DNA from: Sternotherus odoratus
Taxonomy: Eukaryota; Chordata; Testudines; Kinosternidae
Assembly (NCBI GenBank): GCA_032164245.1
Contig: JAVMKO010000043.1
Span: 186,001-250,000 of the forward strand
Direction of reading: 5' to 3'
Length of the DNA stretch: 64,000 nucleotides
Shown here: piece by piece, positions 39,356 through 51,481 of the stretch
How the letters are laid out: each line of letters starts with the position of its first letter
How positions within the stretch are numbered: the first letter of the stretch is position 1
The notes under the pieces: generated by a model
Database searches by the model: none
Told to the model about the DNA's origin: nothing
What the model saw: only the letters and a program-made list of their open reading frames with translations
Translations under genes and position numbers: made by a program

Positions 39356-39519
39356 GTGGAGGTTTGGAGGGTCTGTGATATTAACCCTTTCTCCTCCAGA
39401 GCCCTATTGGTGATATTAACCCTTTGGTGATATTAACCCTTTCTCCTCCAGAGCCCTATTAGTAGGAGTTCGGCCCCTGTGAGTCTCTGAGTCACCCCCC
39501 GTGTCTCCCCCGCAAAGCC

Positions 39520-39763
39520 AGGTTTAATCGGGGCTTGGGTGTGATTAGTCTTTGGCAAAGCTGCTTGACTCTGCGGCTAAGCCCATCTTTGCAGCCCTTG
39601 GGCTGTGCTGGGCGCGGCGCTGCCGGGGATAAACCCAGCTCAGCTGAGCTTTCCAGTTTTAGGGGTGATTAAGGAAGGAGCCAGTGTTAACTGGGGCAAA
39701 GACAGATCCCGCTGCCCCTCCCTGCACAGCCCAGGGCACCCTCCGGCTCCCTAGGGTATAAAA
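39520..39763 (+). promoter_or_regulatory. SWS2 opsin core promoter with TATA box and homeobox sites
   Basis: TATAAAA at 39757-39763. Upstream are TTTAATC at about 39533, GTGATTAGTC at 39541-39550, GGCTAAGCCC at about 39575, and GTGATTAAGG at 39665-39674. These resemble the TAATC(C/T)-type sites bound by CRX/OTX photoreceptor factors. Position 5' of the opsin gene and orientation fit, but the start codon is 1.2 kb downstream. Confidence 0.6.
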
Positions 39764-39949
39764 GACCCTTCTCTCGGCCCCTCCACCACTCACCGCCACT
39801 CGCCATGGCCCCCCCACCTCTCTGAGCGCCCGGGGGCCCACTGGAGCCACGGTGACACAGGGCTGGGCTGGGCGCGAGCGCAGGGACGCTACCTCTCTGT
39901 CCGCAGCCGCTTCCTTCCCTCCTTCTCGTCGGTGCCCCGTCTGCTAGCT

Positions 39950-40895
39950 GGTTGTGTGTCTCCATCCATCCATCCATCCGCTCCCATCTTCTTCCTCCAT
40001 CCATCCATCCGCTCCCATACTCCTCCATCCATCCATCCGTCCGTCCATCCATCCGCTCCCATACTCCTCCATCCATCCATCCATCCGTCCATCCATCCGC
40101 TCCCATACTCCTCCATCCATCCATCCGTCCGTCCGTCCATCCATCCGCTCCCATACTCCTCCATCCATCCATCCGTCCGTCCATCCATCCGCTCCCATAC
40201 TCCTCCATCCATCCATCCGTCCGTCCATCCATCCGCTCCCATACTCCTCCATCCATCCATCCGTCCGTCCATCCATCCGCTCCCATACTCTTCCATCCAT
40301 CCGTCCATCCATCCATCCATTCGCTCCCATACTCCTCCATCCATCCGTCCATCCGTCCATCCATCCGCTCCCATACTCCTCCATCCATCCGTCCATCCGT
40401 CCATCCATCCGCTCCCATACTCCTCCATCCATCCGTCCATCCATCCATCCATTCGCTCCCATACTCCTCCATCCATCCATCCGTCCATCCATCCGTCCAT
40501 CCATCCGCTCCCATACTCCTCCATCCATCCATCCGTCCATCCATCCATTCGCTCCCATACTCCTCCATCCATCCATCCGTCCGTCCGTCCATCCATCCGC
40601 TCCCATACTCCTCCATCCATCCGTCCATCCATCCATCCGTCCATCCATCCGTCCATCCATCTGCTCCCATACTCCTCCATCCATCCATCCGTCCGTCCGT
40701 CCATCCATCCGCTCCCATACTCCTCCATCCATCCGTCCATCCATCCATCCGCTCCCATACTCCTCCATCCATCCGTCCATCCATCCGTCCATCCATCCGC
40801 TCCCATACTCCTCCATCCATCCATCCATCCATCCGTCCGTCCATCCATCCGCTCCCATACTCCTCCATCCATCCGTCCGTCCGAGAACACATCAA
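39950..40895. repeat. CCATCCATCCGT array between SWS2 promoter and start codon
   Basis: About 16 units of CCATCCAT/CCGTCCGT tetramers, each closed by CGCTCCCATACTCCTCCATC. Just after it (40915-40985) is a pyrimidine-rich tract ending CCCGTCCCGCCAG|CC before the ATG, so the array could be an intron within the 5' UTR. One frame stays open from 39954 through the array into opsin exon 1. Confidence 0.95.
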
Positions 40896-40985
40896 TCTAT
40901 CTATCCCCCCCCAACTGTTTCTCTTTCCATCCACCCACTGCCCCTGCATCCATCCCCACAAACACGCCGCCCCGTCCCGCCAGCC

Positions 40986-43900
40986 ATGCACAAGACCCAC
41001 GACTTGCGGGATGAGCTCCCGGAGCATTTTTTCATCCCGGTGCCTCTGGACACAACCAATCTGACAGCGCTGAGCCCGTTCCTGGTGCCGCAGACACACC
41101 TGGGCAGCCCGGTCATCTTCCTGGGCATGGCGGCCTTCATGTTCCTGCTCATCGTGCTGGGCCTGCCCATCAACGTCCTCACCGTCTTCTGCACGGCCAA
41201 GTACAAGAAGCTGCGCTCCCACCTCAACTACATCCTGGTCAACCTGGCCGTGGCCAACCTGCTGGTGATCTCCGTGGGCACCACCACCGCCTTCTATAGC
41301 TTCTCCCAGATGTACTTCGCCCTGGGACCCACCGCCTGCAAGATCGAGGGCTTCGCTGCCACGCTGGGGGGTGAGTGGGGCTGCGGTCGGGAATGAGGGG
41401 CACCAGCAGGGGGGGGGGGCAGGGCCTGGCTAGCAGGGGGCTGTGGGTTGGGAGTGAGGGGCACCGGCAGGGCTGGAGGACAGGGGCTGTGGGTCAGGAG
41501 TGAGGGGCACTGGCAGGGCTGGGGGGGGCAGGGCCTGGCTAACAGGGGGCTGTGGGTCGAGAGTGAGGGGCACTGGCAGGGCTGGGGGGGGGGAGGGCCT
41601 GGCTAACAGGGGGCTGTGGGTCGAGAGTGAGGGGCACTGGCAGGGCTGGGGGGGGCAGGGCCTGGCTAACAGGGGGCTGTGGGTCGAGAGTGAGGGGCAC
41701 CGGCAGGGCTGGGGAGACAGGGGCTGTGGGTCGGGAGTGAGGGGCACCGGCAGGGCTGGGCTAGCCAGGGCTGTGGGCGGGAGGCAGGGGGTCGGGGGGA
41801 CAGGGGCTGTGGGCGGGAGGCAGGGGGTCGGGGTCGGGGGACAGGGGCTGTGGGCGGGAGGCAGGGGGGTCGGGGGGACAGGGGCTGTGGGCGGGAGGCA
41901 GGGGGGTCGGGGGGACAGGGGCTGTGGGCGGGAGGCAGGGGGTCGGGGTCGGGGGACAGGGGCTGTGGGCGGGAGGCAGGGGGTCGGGGTCGGGGGACAG
42001 GGGCTGTGGGCGGGAGGCAGGGGGTCGGGGGGACAGGGGCTGTGGGCGGGAGGCAGGGGGTCGGGGTCGGGGGGACAGGGGCTGTGGGCGGGAGGCAGGG
42101 GGTCGGGGTCGGGGGGACAGGGGCTGTGGGCGGGAGGCAGGGGGTCGGGGTCGGGGGGACAGGGGCTGTGGGCGGGAGGCAGGGGGTCGGGGGGACAGGG
42201 GCTGTGGGCGGGAGGCAGGGGGGTCGGGGGGACAGGGGCTGTGGGCGGGAGGCAGGGGGGTCGGGGGGACAGGGGCTGTGGGCGGGAGGCAGGGGGTCGG
42301 GGTCGGGGGGACAGGGGCTGTGGGCGGGAGGCAGGGGGTCGGGGTCGGGGGGACAGGGGCTGTGGGCGGGAGGCAGGGGGTCGGGGGGACAGGGGCTGTG
42401 GGCGGGAGGCAGGGGGTCGGGGGACAGGGGCTGTGGGCGGGAGGCAGGGGGTGGGGGGGACGGGGCTGTGGGCGGGAGGCAGGGGGTGGGGGGGACGGGG
42501 CTGTGGGTGGGAGGCAGGGGGTCGGGGGGACAGGGGCTGTGGGCGGGAGGCAGGGGGTCGGGGGGACAGGGGCTGTGGGCGGGAGGCAGGGGGTCGGGGG
42601 GACGGGGCTGTGGGCGGGAGGCAGGGGGTCGGGGTCGGGGGGACAGGGGCTGTGGGCGGGAGGCAGGGGGTCGGGGTCGGGGGACAGGGGCTGTGGGCGG
42701 GAGGCAGGGGGTCGGGGGGACAGGGGCTGTGGGCGGGAGGCAGGGGGTCGGGGTCGGGGGGACGGGGCTGTGGGCGGGAGGCAGGGGGTCGGGGGGACAG
42801 GGGCTGTGGGCGGGAGGCAGGGGGTCGGGGTCGGGGGGACAGGGGGTGTGGGCGGGAGGCAGGGGGTCGGGGTCGGGGGACAGGGGCTGTGGGCGGGAGG
42901 CAGGGGGTCGGGGTCGGGGGGACAGGGGCTGTGGGCGGGAGGCAGGGGGTCGGGGTCGGGGGGACAGGGGCTGTGGGCGGGAGGCAGGGGGTCGGGGTCG
43001 GGGGGACGGGGCTGTGGGCGGGAGGCAGGGGGGTCGGGGTCGGGGGGACGGGGCTGTGGGCGGGAGGCAGGGGGTCGGGGTCGGGGGACAGGGGCTGTGG
43101 GCGGGAGGCAGGGGGTCGGGGTCGGGGGACAGGGGCTGTGGGCGGGAGGCAGGGGGTCGGGGGGACGGGGCTGTGGGCGGGAGGCAGGGGGTCGGGGTCG
43201 GGGGGACGGGGCTGTGGGCGGGAGGCAGGGGGTCGGGGGAACAGGGGCTGTGGGCGGGAGGCAGGGGGTCGGGGTCGGGGGGACAGGGGGTGTGGGCGGG
43301 AGGCAGGGGGTCGGGGTCGGGGGACAGGGGCTGTGGGCGGGAGGCAGGGGGTCGGGGTCGGGGGGACAGGGGCTGTGGGCGGGAGGCAGGGGGTCGGGGT
43401 CGGGGGGACAGGGGCTGTGGGCGGGAGGCAGGGGGTCGGGGTCGGGGGGACAGGGGCTGTGGGCGGGAGGCAGGGGGGTCGGGGTCGGGGGGACGGGGCT
43501 GTGGGCGGGAGGCAGGGGGTCGGGGTCGGGGGACAGGGGCTGTGGGCGGGAGGCAGGGGGTCGGGGTCGGGGGACAGGGGCTGTGGGCGGGAGGCAGGGG
43601 GGTCGGGGGACGGGGCTGTGGGCGGGAGGCAGGGGGGTCGGGGGACGGGGCTGTGGGCGGGAGGCAGGGGGTCGGGGTCGGGGGGACGGGGCTGTGGGTG
43701 GGAGGCAGGGGGGTCGGGGTCGGGGGACAGGGGCTGTGGGCGGGAGGCAGGGGGTCGGGGTCGGGGGGACAGGGGCTGTGGGCGGGAGGCAGGGGGTCGG
43801 GGTGGGGGGGACGGGGCTGTGGGCGGGAGGCAGGGGGTCGGGGTCGGGGGACAGGGGCTGTGGGCGGGAGGCAGGGGGTCGGGGTCGGGGGACAGGGGCT

Positions 43901-46900
43901 GTGGGCGGGAGGCAGGGGGTCGGGGTCGGGGGGACAGGGGCTGTGGGCGGGAGGCAGGGGGTCGGGGGGACAGGGGCTGTGGGCGGGAGGCAGGGGGTCG
44001 GGGTCGGGGGGACGGGGCTGTGGGCGGGAGGCAGGGGGTCGGGGTCGGGGGACAGGGGCTGTGGGCGGGAGGCAGGGGGTCGGGGGGACAGGGGCTGTGG
44101 GCGGGAGGCAGGGGGGTCGGGGGGACAGGGGCTGTGGGCGGGAGGCAGGGGGGTCGGGGGGACAGGGGCTGTGGGCGGGAGGCAGGGGGTCGGGGGGACA
44201 GGGGCTGTGGGCGGGAGGCAGGGGGGTCGGGGGGACAGGGGCTGTGGGCGGGAGGCAGGGGGGTCGGGGGGACAGGGGCTGTGGGCGGGAGGCAGGGGGT
44301 CGGGGGGACAGGGGCTGTGGGCGGGAGGCAGGGGGGTCGGGGGGACAGGGGCTGTGGGCGGGAGGCAGGGGGGTCGGGGGGACAGGGGCTGTGGGCGGGA
44401 GGCAGGGGGTCGGGGTCGGGGGACAGGGGCTGTGGGCGGGAGGCAGGGGGGTCGGGGGGACAGGGGCTGTGGGCGGGAGGCAGGGGGTCGGGGTCGGGGG
44501 ACAGGGGCTGTGGGCGGGAGGCAGGGGGTGGGGGGGACGGGGCTGTGGGCGGGAGGCAGGGGGTGGGGGGGACGGGGCTGTGGGCGGGAGGCAGGGGGTC
44601 GGGGTCGGGGGGACGGGGCTGTGGGCGGGAGGCAGGGGGTCGGGGTCGGGGGACAGGGGCTGTGGGCGGGAGGCAGGGGGTCGGGGTCAGGGGGACAGGG
44701 GGTGTGGGCGGGAGGCAGGGGGTCGGGGTCGGGGGGACAGGGGCTGTGGGCGGGAGGCAGGGGGTCGGGGTCGGGGGGACGGGGCTGTGGGCGGGAGGCA
44801 GGGGGTCGGGGTCGGGGGGACGGGGCTGTGGGCGGGAGGCAGGGGGTCGGGGTCGGGGGGACAGGGGCTGTGGGCGGGAGGCAGGGGGTCGGGGTCGGGG
44901 GGACAGGGGCTGTGGGCGGGAGGCAGGGGGTCGGGGTCGGGGGGACGGGGCTGTGGGCGGGAGGCAGGGGGGTCGGGGTCGGGGGGACGGGGCTGTGGGC
45001 GGGAGGCAGGGGGTCGGGGTCGGGGGACAGGGGCTGTGGGCGGGAGGCAGGGGGTCGGGGTCGGGGGACAGGGGCTGTGGGCGGGAGGCAGGGGGTCGGG
45101 GGGACGGGGCTGTGGGCGGGAGGCAGGGGGTCGGGGTCGGGGGGACGGGGCTGTGGGCGGGAGGCAGGGGGTCGGGGGAACAGGGGCTGTGGGCGGGAGG
45201 CAGGGGGTCGGGGTCGGGGGGACAGGGGGTGTGGGCGGGAGGCAGGGGGTCGGGGTCGGGGGACAGGGGCTGTGGGCGGGAGGCAGGGGGTCGGGGTCGG
45301 GGGGACAGGGGCTGTGGGCGGGAGGCAGGGGGTCGGGGTCGGGGGGACAGGGGCTGTGGGCGGGAGGCAGGGGGTCGGGGTCGGGGGGACAGGGGCTGTG
45401 GGCGGGAGGCAGGGGGGTCGGGGTCGGGGGGACGGGGCTGTGGGCGGGAGGCAGGGGGTCGGGGTCGGGGGACAGGGGCTGTGGGCGGGAGGCAGGGGGT
45501 CGGGGTCGGGGGACAGGGGCTGTGGGCGGGAGGCAGGGGGGTCGGGGGACGGGGCTGTGGGCGGGAGGCAGGGGGGTCGGGGGACGGGGCTGTGGGCGGG
45601 AGGCAGGGGGTCGGGGTCGGGGGGACGGGGCTGTGGGCGGGAGGCAGGGGGGTCGGGGTCGGGGGGACAGGGGCTGTGGGCGGGAGGCAGGGGGGTCGGG
45701 GTCGGGGGGACGGGGCTGTGGGCGGGAGGCAGGGGGTTGGGGTCGGGGGGACGGGGCTGTGGGCGGGAGGCAGGGGGGTCGGGGTCGGGGGGACAGGGGC
45801 TGTGGGCGGGAGGCAGGGGGGTCGGGGTCGGGGGACAGGGGCTGTGGGCGGGAGGCAGGGGGTCGGGGTCGGGGGGACAGGGGCTGTGGGCGGGAGGCAG
45901 GGGGTCGGGGTGGGGGGGACGGGGCTGTGGGCGGGAGGCAGGGGGTCGGGGTCGGGGGGACGGGGCTGTGGGTGGGAGGCAGGGGGGTCGGGGTCGGGGG
46001 ACAGGGGCTGTGGGCGGGAGGCAGGGGGTCGGGGTCGGGGGGACAGGGGCTGTGGGCGGGAGGCAGGGGGTCGGGGTGGGGGGGACGGGGCTGTGGGCGG
46101 GAGGCAGGGGGTCGGGGTCGGGGGACAGGGGCTGTGGGCGGGAGGCAGGGGGTCGGGGTCGGGGGACAGGGGCTGTGGGCGGGAGGCAGGGGGTCGGGGT
46201 CGGGGGGACAGGGGCTGTGGGCGGGAGGCAGGGGGTCGGGGGGACAGGGGCTGTGGGCGGGAGGCAGGGGGTCGGGGTCGGGGGGACGGGGCTGTGGGCG
46301 GGAGGCAGGGGGTCGGGGTCGGGGGACAGGGGCTGTGGGCGGGAGGCAGGGGGTCGGGGGGACAGGGGCTGTGGGCGGGAGGCAGGGGGGTCGGGGGGAC
46401 AGGGGCTGTGGGCGGGAGGCAGGGGGGTCGGGGGGACAGGGGCTGTGGGCGGGAGGCAGGGGGTCGGGGGGACAGGGGCTGTGGGCGGGAGGCAGGGGGG
46501 TCGGGGGGACAGGGGCTGTGGGCGGGAGGCAGGGGGGTCGGGGGGACAGGGGCTGTGGGCGGGAGGCAGGGGGTCGGGGGGACAGGGGCTGTGGGCGGGA
46601 GGCAGGGGGGTCGGGGGGACAGGGGCTGTGGGCGGGAGGCAGGGGGGTCGGGGGGACAGGGGCTGTGGGCGGGAGGCAGGGGGTCGGGGTCGGGGGACAG
46701 GGGCTGTGGGCGGGAGGCAGGGGGGTCGGGGGGACAGGGGCTGTGGGCGGGAGGCAGGGGGTCGGGGTCGGGGGACAGGGGCTGTGGGCGGGAGGCAGGG
46801 GGTGGGGGGGACGGGGCTGTGGGCGGGAGGCAGGGGGTGGGGGGGACGGGGCTGTGGGCGGGAGGCAGGGGGTCGGGGTCGGGGGGACGGGGCTGTGGGC

Positions 46901-49900
46901 GGGAGGCAGGGGGTCGGGGTCGGGGGACAGGGGCTGTGGGCGGGAGGCAGGGGGTCGGGGTCAGGGGGACAGGGGGTGTGGGCGGGAGGCAGGGGGTCGG
47001 GGTCGGGGGGACAGGGGCTGTGGGCGGGAGGCAGGGGGTCGGGGTCGGGGGGACGGGGCTGTGGGCGGGAGGCAGGGGGTCGGGGTCGGGGGGACGGGGC
47101 TGTGGGCGGGAGGCAGGGGGTCGGGGTCGGGGGGACAGGGGCTGTGGGCGGGAGGCAGGGGGTCGGGGTCGGGGGGACAGGGGCTGTGGGCGGGAGGCAG
47201 GGGGTCGGGGTGGGGGTTGCCTGCCCCCCCGCTGGTCTCAGCCCCTCCCCCTCAGGCATGGTGAGTCTCTGGTCTCTGGCCGTCGTGGCCTTCGAGCGAT
47301 TCCTGGTGATCTGCAAACCCCTGGGCAACTTCACCTTCCGCGGCACCCACGCCATCGTCGGCTGCCTGCTCACCTGGCTCTTCGGCCTCGTGGCTTCTGC
47401 ACCCCCCCTCTTCGGATGGAGCCGGTAGGTGACAGCAGGGAGAGCGGGGCTGCGGGTCGGGAGTGAGGGGCACCGGCAGGGCCGGGGGGGCAGGGGCTGC
47501 GGGTCGGGAGTGAGGGGCACCGGCAGGGCTGGGGGGAGGGCTGGGCTAGCAGCCATCTGTGCCCCCCCAGGTACATCCCCGAGGGGCTGCAGTGCTCGTG
47601 TGGCCCAGACTGGTACACGACCGGCAACAAGTGGAACAACGAGTCCTACGTGATCTTCCTCTTCTGCTTCTGTTTCGGGGTCCCCCTCAGCATCATCGTC
47701 TTCTCCTACGGCCGCCTGCTGCTGACGCTGCGCGCCGTGAGTGCCCTGCATGGGCCCCCTGACTTCCTTCCCACCACCCCGGGTCCCCCAACTCTCCTCT
47801 GGCCGCCCTGGCCCCCCCAATTTCTCTCCCACCGCCCCAGGCCCCCAACTCCCCTCTTGCTGCCCTGGGCCCCCCGATTCCACTCCCGTTGCTCCAGGGT
47901 CCCCCAACTCCCCTCCTGTCTCCCTGGGCTCCCCTGACTCTCCTCCCGCTGTCCCAGGACCCCCTGACTTCCTTCCCAGCACCCTGGGGCCCCCCGACTC
48001 CCGTCCCACCGCCCCGGGACCATCTGACTCCCCTCCTGCCTCCCCAGGCCCCTCCCGTCACCCTGCAGCCCCCCGACTTCCCTGCTGTTTCCCCGGGCCC
48101 CTCGACTCTCCTCCCGCCCACGGTCCCTCCCTGACTCCCCTCCTGCCTTCCCAGCCCCCTGACTTCCCTCCCGTTGCCCTGGGCCTCCCCAAATCCCCTC
48201 CCACCTGCACAGGGACCCCTGAGTCCCCTCCCACCCCCCAATCCACCCCGACTCCCCTCCTGCCGCCCCGGGCTCCCCAACTCTCCTCCCAGAGCCCCCC
48301 AATTCTCCTCCCACTGATCTGGGGCCCCTCAGATTCCCCTCCCCACTGCCTTCCTGCTACGGGCCTCCTCAACTCCCTCCTGCCGCCAAGAGAGCCTTTC
48401 TGCGCCCCGCTGGCATAGGGGCTCCCCTCCCCTCTTCCTCCCACCAGTTCGGGGACCCCCCAACCTCCCCATCATGGGGACCCCTGACTCCTGCCAGCCA
48501 AGAGAGCCTTTCTCCACCCCGCTGACATAGGGGCTCCCCTCCCTCCCACCAGTACAGGGACCCCCCAACCTCCCCACCACAGGGAACCTCCGTGGGGTCA
48601 CAGTGCTGGGAAAGCATGGGGTGCCTTTGAAGCAGGCAGAGCATGGGGCTTGACCCCCATCGTGGGCTATGGGGGGGCAGCCGTGTGGTGGGGGTGACAT
48701 GGACAGGGACGTGGCAAGCTTGGGTGGAGCTTTATTTGAGCTTTATACAGTGCAGGGGGGTGGGGGGCACAGAGCCGGGGCACGCCCCTTCCCCCCCCCA
48801 GTCTCACCCACAGCTCTCCCTCCCAGTGGCCTAGGGTGGGTCCCACCAGTACTGGGGACCCCCCCCCCGAGCCGTGAGAAGAGAAGGGGGGTCCCAGCGT
48901 GCCTTTGCTCCTCAATCCTACAGGCCCCTGGCCACCCCCCAAACCCTGTGGGTTTGTGTATGTCCCACCAATGTGGCCACCTTGCACCAGCCGCATCCCA
49001 CACAGGCACTCCCTGGCTGTGTTCCCACAGGGATTAGGGTGGGTCCTACCAATATGGACACCCCGTGAGTTCCATGCCACTACGTGGATTAAAAGGATGG
49101 CTGCCCTGCACCGTCTGTCCACGTGTAGGTGATTAGGGTAGGTCCCACTCATATGGTCACCCAACACCAATGATGGCTGACCCCAGTGAATGAGGGGCCC
49201 TGTGCTTGGACCGTCCATATCCCGCGCCAATTCGGGTGGGTCCCACCAATATGGCCACTGTGCCCCACAGCTGAGCCCCACGTAATGCCTCCCATACCCC
49301 CACATGAGAGCGCGCCCCACCCAACCCCCCTGCCCCCACAGGTGGCCAAGCAGCAGGAGCAGTCGGCCACGACCCAGAAGGCTGAGCGGGAGGTGACCAA
49401 GATGGTGGTGGTGATGGTGGCCGGGTTCCTGGTGTGCTGGCTGCCCTACGCCTCCTTCGCGCTGTGGGTCGTGACGCACCGTGGGGAGCCCTTCGACGTG
49501 CGCCTGGCCTCCGTCCCCTCCGTCTTCTCCAAGGCCTCCACCGTCTACAACCCCGTCATCTACGTCTTCATGAACAAGCAGGTGGGAGCCGTGCCGGGGG
49601 GCTGGGATGGAGTGTGGGGAGCAGGCTGAAGGGTACAGGGGGCAGAGGGGGGCTGGGATGGGGGTCAGGCTGGGAGGACTTGGGCGCTGGGTTGGAGTTT
49701 GGGGGGCAGTGACGGGGGAGAGGGAGCTGGGGTCAGGGATGGGGGGCAGTGATGGGGGAAAGGGGGATGGGATGGGGTGGGGGGCAGTGACGGGGGAAAG
49801 GGGGATGGGATGGGGTGGGGGGCAGTGACGGGGGAGAGGGGGCTGGGATGCGGTTTGGGGGGCAGTGATGGGGGAGGGGGGCTGGGATGCGGGTTGGAGG

Positions 49901-51042
49901 GCAGTGATGGGGGAAAGGGGGATGGGATGGGGTGGGGGGCAGTGACGGGGGAAAGGGGGATGGGATGGGGTGGGGGGCAGTGACGGGGGAAAGGGGGATG
50001 GGATTGGGTGGGGGGCAGTGACGGGGGAGAGGGGGATGGGATGGTGTGGGGGGGGACAGTGATGGGGGAGAGGGGGCTGGGATGGTGCGTGGGGGACAGT
50101 GATGGGGGAGAGGGGGCTGGGATGCGGTTTTGGGGGCAGTGACGAGGGAGAGGGGGCTGGGATGTGGTTTGGGGGGCAGTGATGGGGAGGGGGGCAGTGA
50201 CGGGGGAGAGGGGGCTGGGATGGGGCGTGGGGGGGCAGTGATGGGGAGAGGGGGCTGGGATGCGGTTTGGGGGGCAGTGATGGGGAGGGGGGCAGTGACG
50301 GGGGAGAGGGGGCTGGGATGGAGAGGGGGGCTGGGATGCGGGTTGGGGGCAGTGATGGGGGAGGGGGCTGGGATGCGGGTTGGGGGGCAGTGACGGGGGA
50401 GGGGGGCTGGGATGTGGGTTGGGGGGCAGTGACGGGGGAGGGGGGCTGGGATGCGGTTTTGGGGGCAGTGACGGGGGAGGGGGCTGGGATGCGGGTTGGG
50501 GGGCAGTGACGGGGGAGGGGGGCTGGGATGCGGGTTGGGGGGCAGTGACGGGGGAGGGGGCTGGGATGTGGGTTGGGGGGCAGTGACGGGGGAGGGGGGC
50601 TGGGATGCGGTTTTAGGGGCAGTGACGGGGGAGGGGGCTGGGATGCGGGTTGGGGGGCAGTGACGGGGGAGGGGGCTGGGATGCGGGTGGGGGGCAGTGA
50701 CGGGGGAGGGGGCTGGGATGCGGGTTGGGGGGCAGTGACGGGGGAGGGGGCTGGGATGCGGGTTGGGGGCAGTGACGGGGAGAGGGGGCTGGGATGCGGG
50801 TGGGGGGCAGTGACGGGGGAGGGTGGGCTCAGGGGCGTGGGGGGCAGTGAGCTGGCAGAGAAGAGGGGGTGCAGTTAGTGGGGTGTGGGGCGCTGACCCC
50901 CCCTCTCTTGCAGTTCCGCTCCTGCATGCTGAAGCTGGTGTTCTGCGGCCGCAGCCCCTTGGGGGAGGACGACGACGTCTCGGGGTCCTCGCAGGCCACC
51001 CAGGTCTCGTCCGTCTCCTCCAGCCAGGTGTCCCCGGCGTAG
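40986..51042 (+). CDS. SWS2: Short-wavelength-sensitive 2 (blue/violet) cone opsin
   Basis: SWS2 is a seven-transmembrane cone visual pigment that binds 11-cis-retinal and signals through cone transducin. Exons: 40986-41370, 47256-47424, 47571-47736, 49342-49581 and 50914-51042 (lengths 385, 169, 166, 240, 129). The inner three match standard opsin exon sizes. The product is 362 aa. Evidence: N-glycosylation site NLT near residue 25; counterion Glu121 (bovine 113) in CKIEGF; disulfide cysteine in [12 protein letters not shown]; retinal Lys304 (bovine 296) at 49531-49533 in [16 protein letters not shown]; the C-terminal [18 protein letters not shown] and [12 protein letters not shown]. It resembles bird SWS2 far more than LWS or SWS1. 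At tuning sites it has Ala269 and Ser292 (bovine numbering), as expected for a blue pigment. There is no frame break. Introns 1, 2, 3 and 4 carry tandem repeats. Confidence 0.97.
41375..41760. repeat. ~60-bp minisatellite at the start of SWS2 intron 1
   Basis: Six copies of GGGCTGTGGGTCGAGAGTGA followed by GGGGCACTGGCAGGGCTGGG and GCCTGGCTAACAGG, starting within a few bases of the GTGAGT donor at 41371. Same core as the IRAK1 46-bp array. Confidence 0.95.
41760..47215. repeat. 5.45-kb GC-rich minisatellite filling SWS2 intron 1
   Basis: Roughly 140 units of ACAGGGGCTGTGGGCGGGAG followed by GCAGGGGGTCGGGG, with an optional extra TCGGGG. Variant copies show block duplications: markers at 43240/45179 and 43283/45222 are 1939 bp apart, and markers at 43692/45966, 43797/46071 and 44687/46961 are 2274 bp apart. 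Reading frames of about 2000 codons on both strands are artefacts of a stop-free unit. Confidence 0.97.
47430..47545. repeat. Two minisatellite units in SWS2 intron 2
   Basis: Two copies of GGGGCTGCGGGTCGGGAGTG plus AGGGGCACCGGCAGGGC almost fill the 146-bp intron 2. They are the same core as the arrays in intron 1 and IRAK1. Confidence 0.9.
47745..48560. repeat. Diverged pyrimidine-rich repeats in SWS2 intron 3
   Basis: About 20 imperfect units around 30-35 bp containing CCCCCTGACTCCCCTCCTGC-like strings, starting just after the donor at 47737. Two ~95-bp copies with AAGAGAGCCTTTCT and ATAGGGGCTCCCCTCCC lie at 48.39-48.56 kb. From 48.9 to 49.26 kb four units share TCCCACCAATATGGCCAC-like strings. 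No gene is seen in the rest of the intron. Confidence 0.75.
49610..50840. repeat. ~38-bp G-rich minisatellite in SWS2 intron 4
   Basis: About 30 copies of GGCAGTGACGGGGGAGGGGG plus CTGGGATGCGGGTTGGG fill nearly all of the intron, beginning about 30 bp after the donor at 49582. Confidence 0.95.
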
Positions 51043-51044
51043 CC

Positions 51045-51481
51045 CCGGACCCCCAGCATGCCCTGCTCCGGGGGCCCAGATATCCCTGCTCCGGGGGGCC
51101 CAGATATCCCAGCATGCCCTGCTCCGGGGGCCCAGATATCCCAGCATGCCCTGCTCCGAGGGGCCCAGATATCCCAGCATGCCCTGCTCCGGGGGGTCCC
51201 AGACACCCCAGCATGCCCTGCTCCGGGGATGCAGATATCCCAGCATGCCCTGCTCCAGGGGGCTGAGATATCCCAGCATGCCCTGCTCCAGGGGGGGCAG
51301 ATATCCCAGCATGCCTTACTCCGGGGGGCTGAGATATCCCAGCATGCCCTGCTCTGGGGGTCCCAGACACCCCAGCATGCCCTGCTCCGGGGGGGGAAAT
51401 ATCCCAGCATGCCCTGCTCCAGGGGGGGCAGATATCCCAGCATGCCTTACTCCGGGGGGCCGAGATATCCCACCATGCCCT
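51045..51481. repeat. ~31-bp repeat directly after the SWS2 stop codon
   Basis: About 14 copies of AGATATCCCAGCATGCCCTG plus CTCCGGGGGGC run from the stop codon into the gap. The SWS2 3' UTR would have to start in this array; no AATAAA is visible before the gap. Confidence 0.9.

Noticed and set aside
39944..41222. Met-Asp-Gly-Trp and Ser-Ile-His-Pro periodic frames
   Set aside because: They are translations of the CCATCCGT array on either strand. The plus frame enters opsin exon 1 by chance; the conserved opsin start is at 40986.
41500..48009. Reading frames of about 1800-2080 codons on both strands
   Set aside because: They run through the SWS2 intron 1 minisatellite on both strands at once, have Gly/Arg- or Pro-only composition, and cross well-defined opsin splice sites.
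48960..49260. CArG-box cluster (CCAATATGG)
   Set aside because: The strings are one base short of CC(A/T)6GG, and the four units are better explained as a diverged intronic repeat.
40986..51042. Identification as LWS (red/green) opsin, as at human Xq28
   Set aside because: The protein matches SWS2-type sequence ([33 protein letters not shown] with VSSSQVSPA) rather than LWS.
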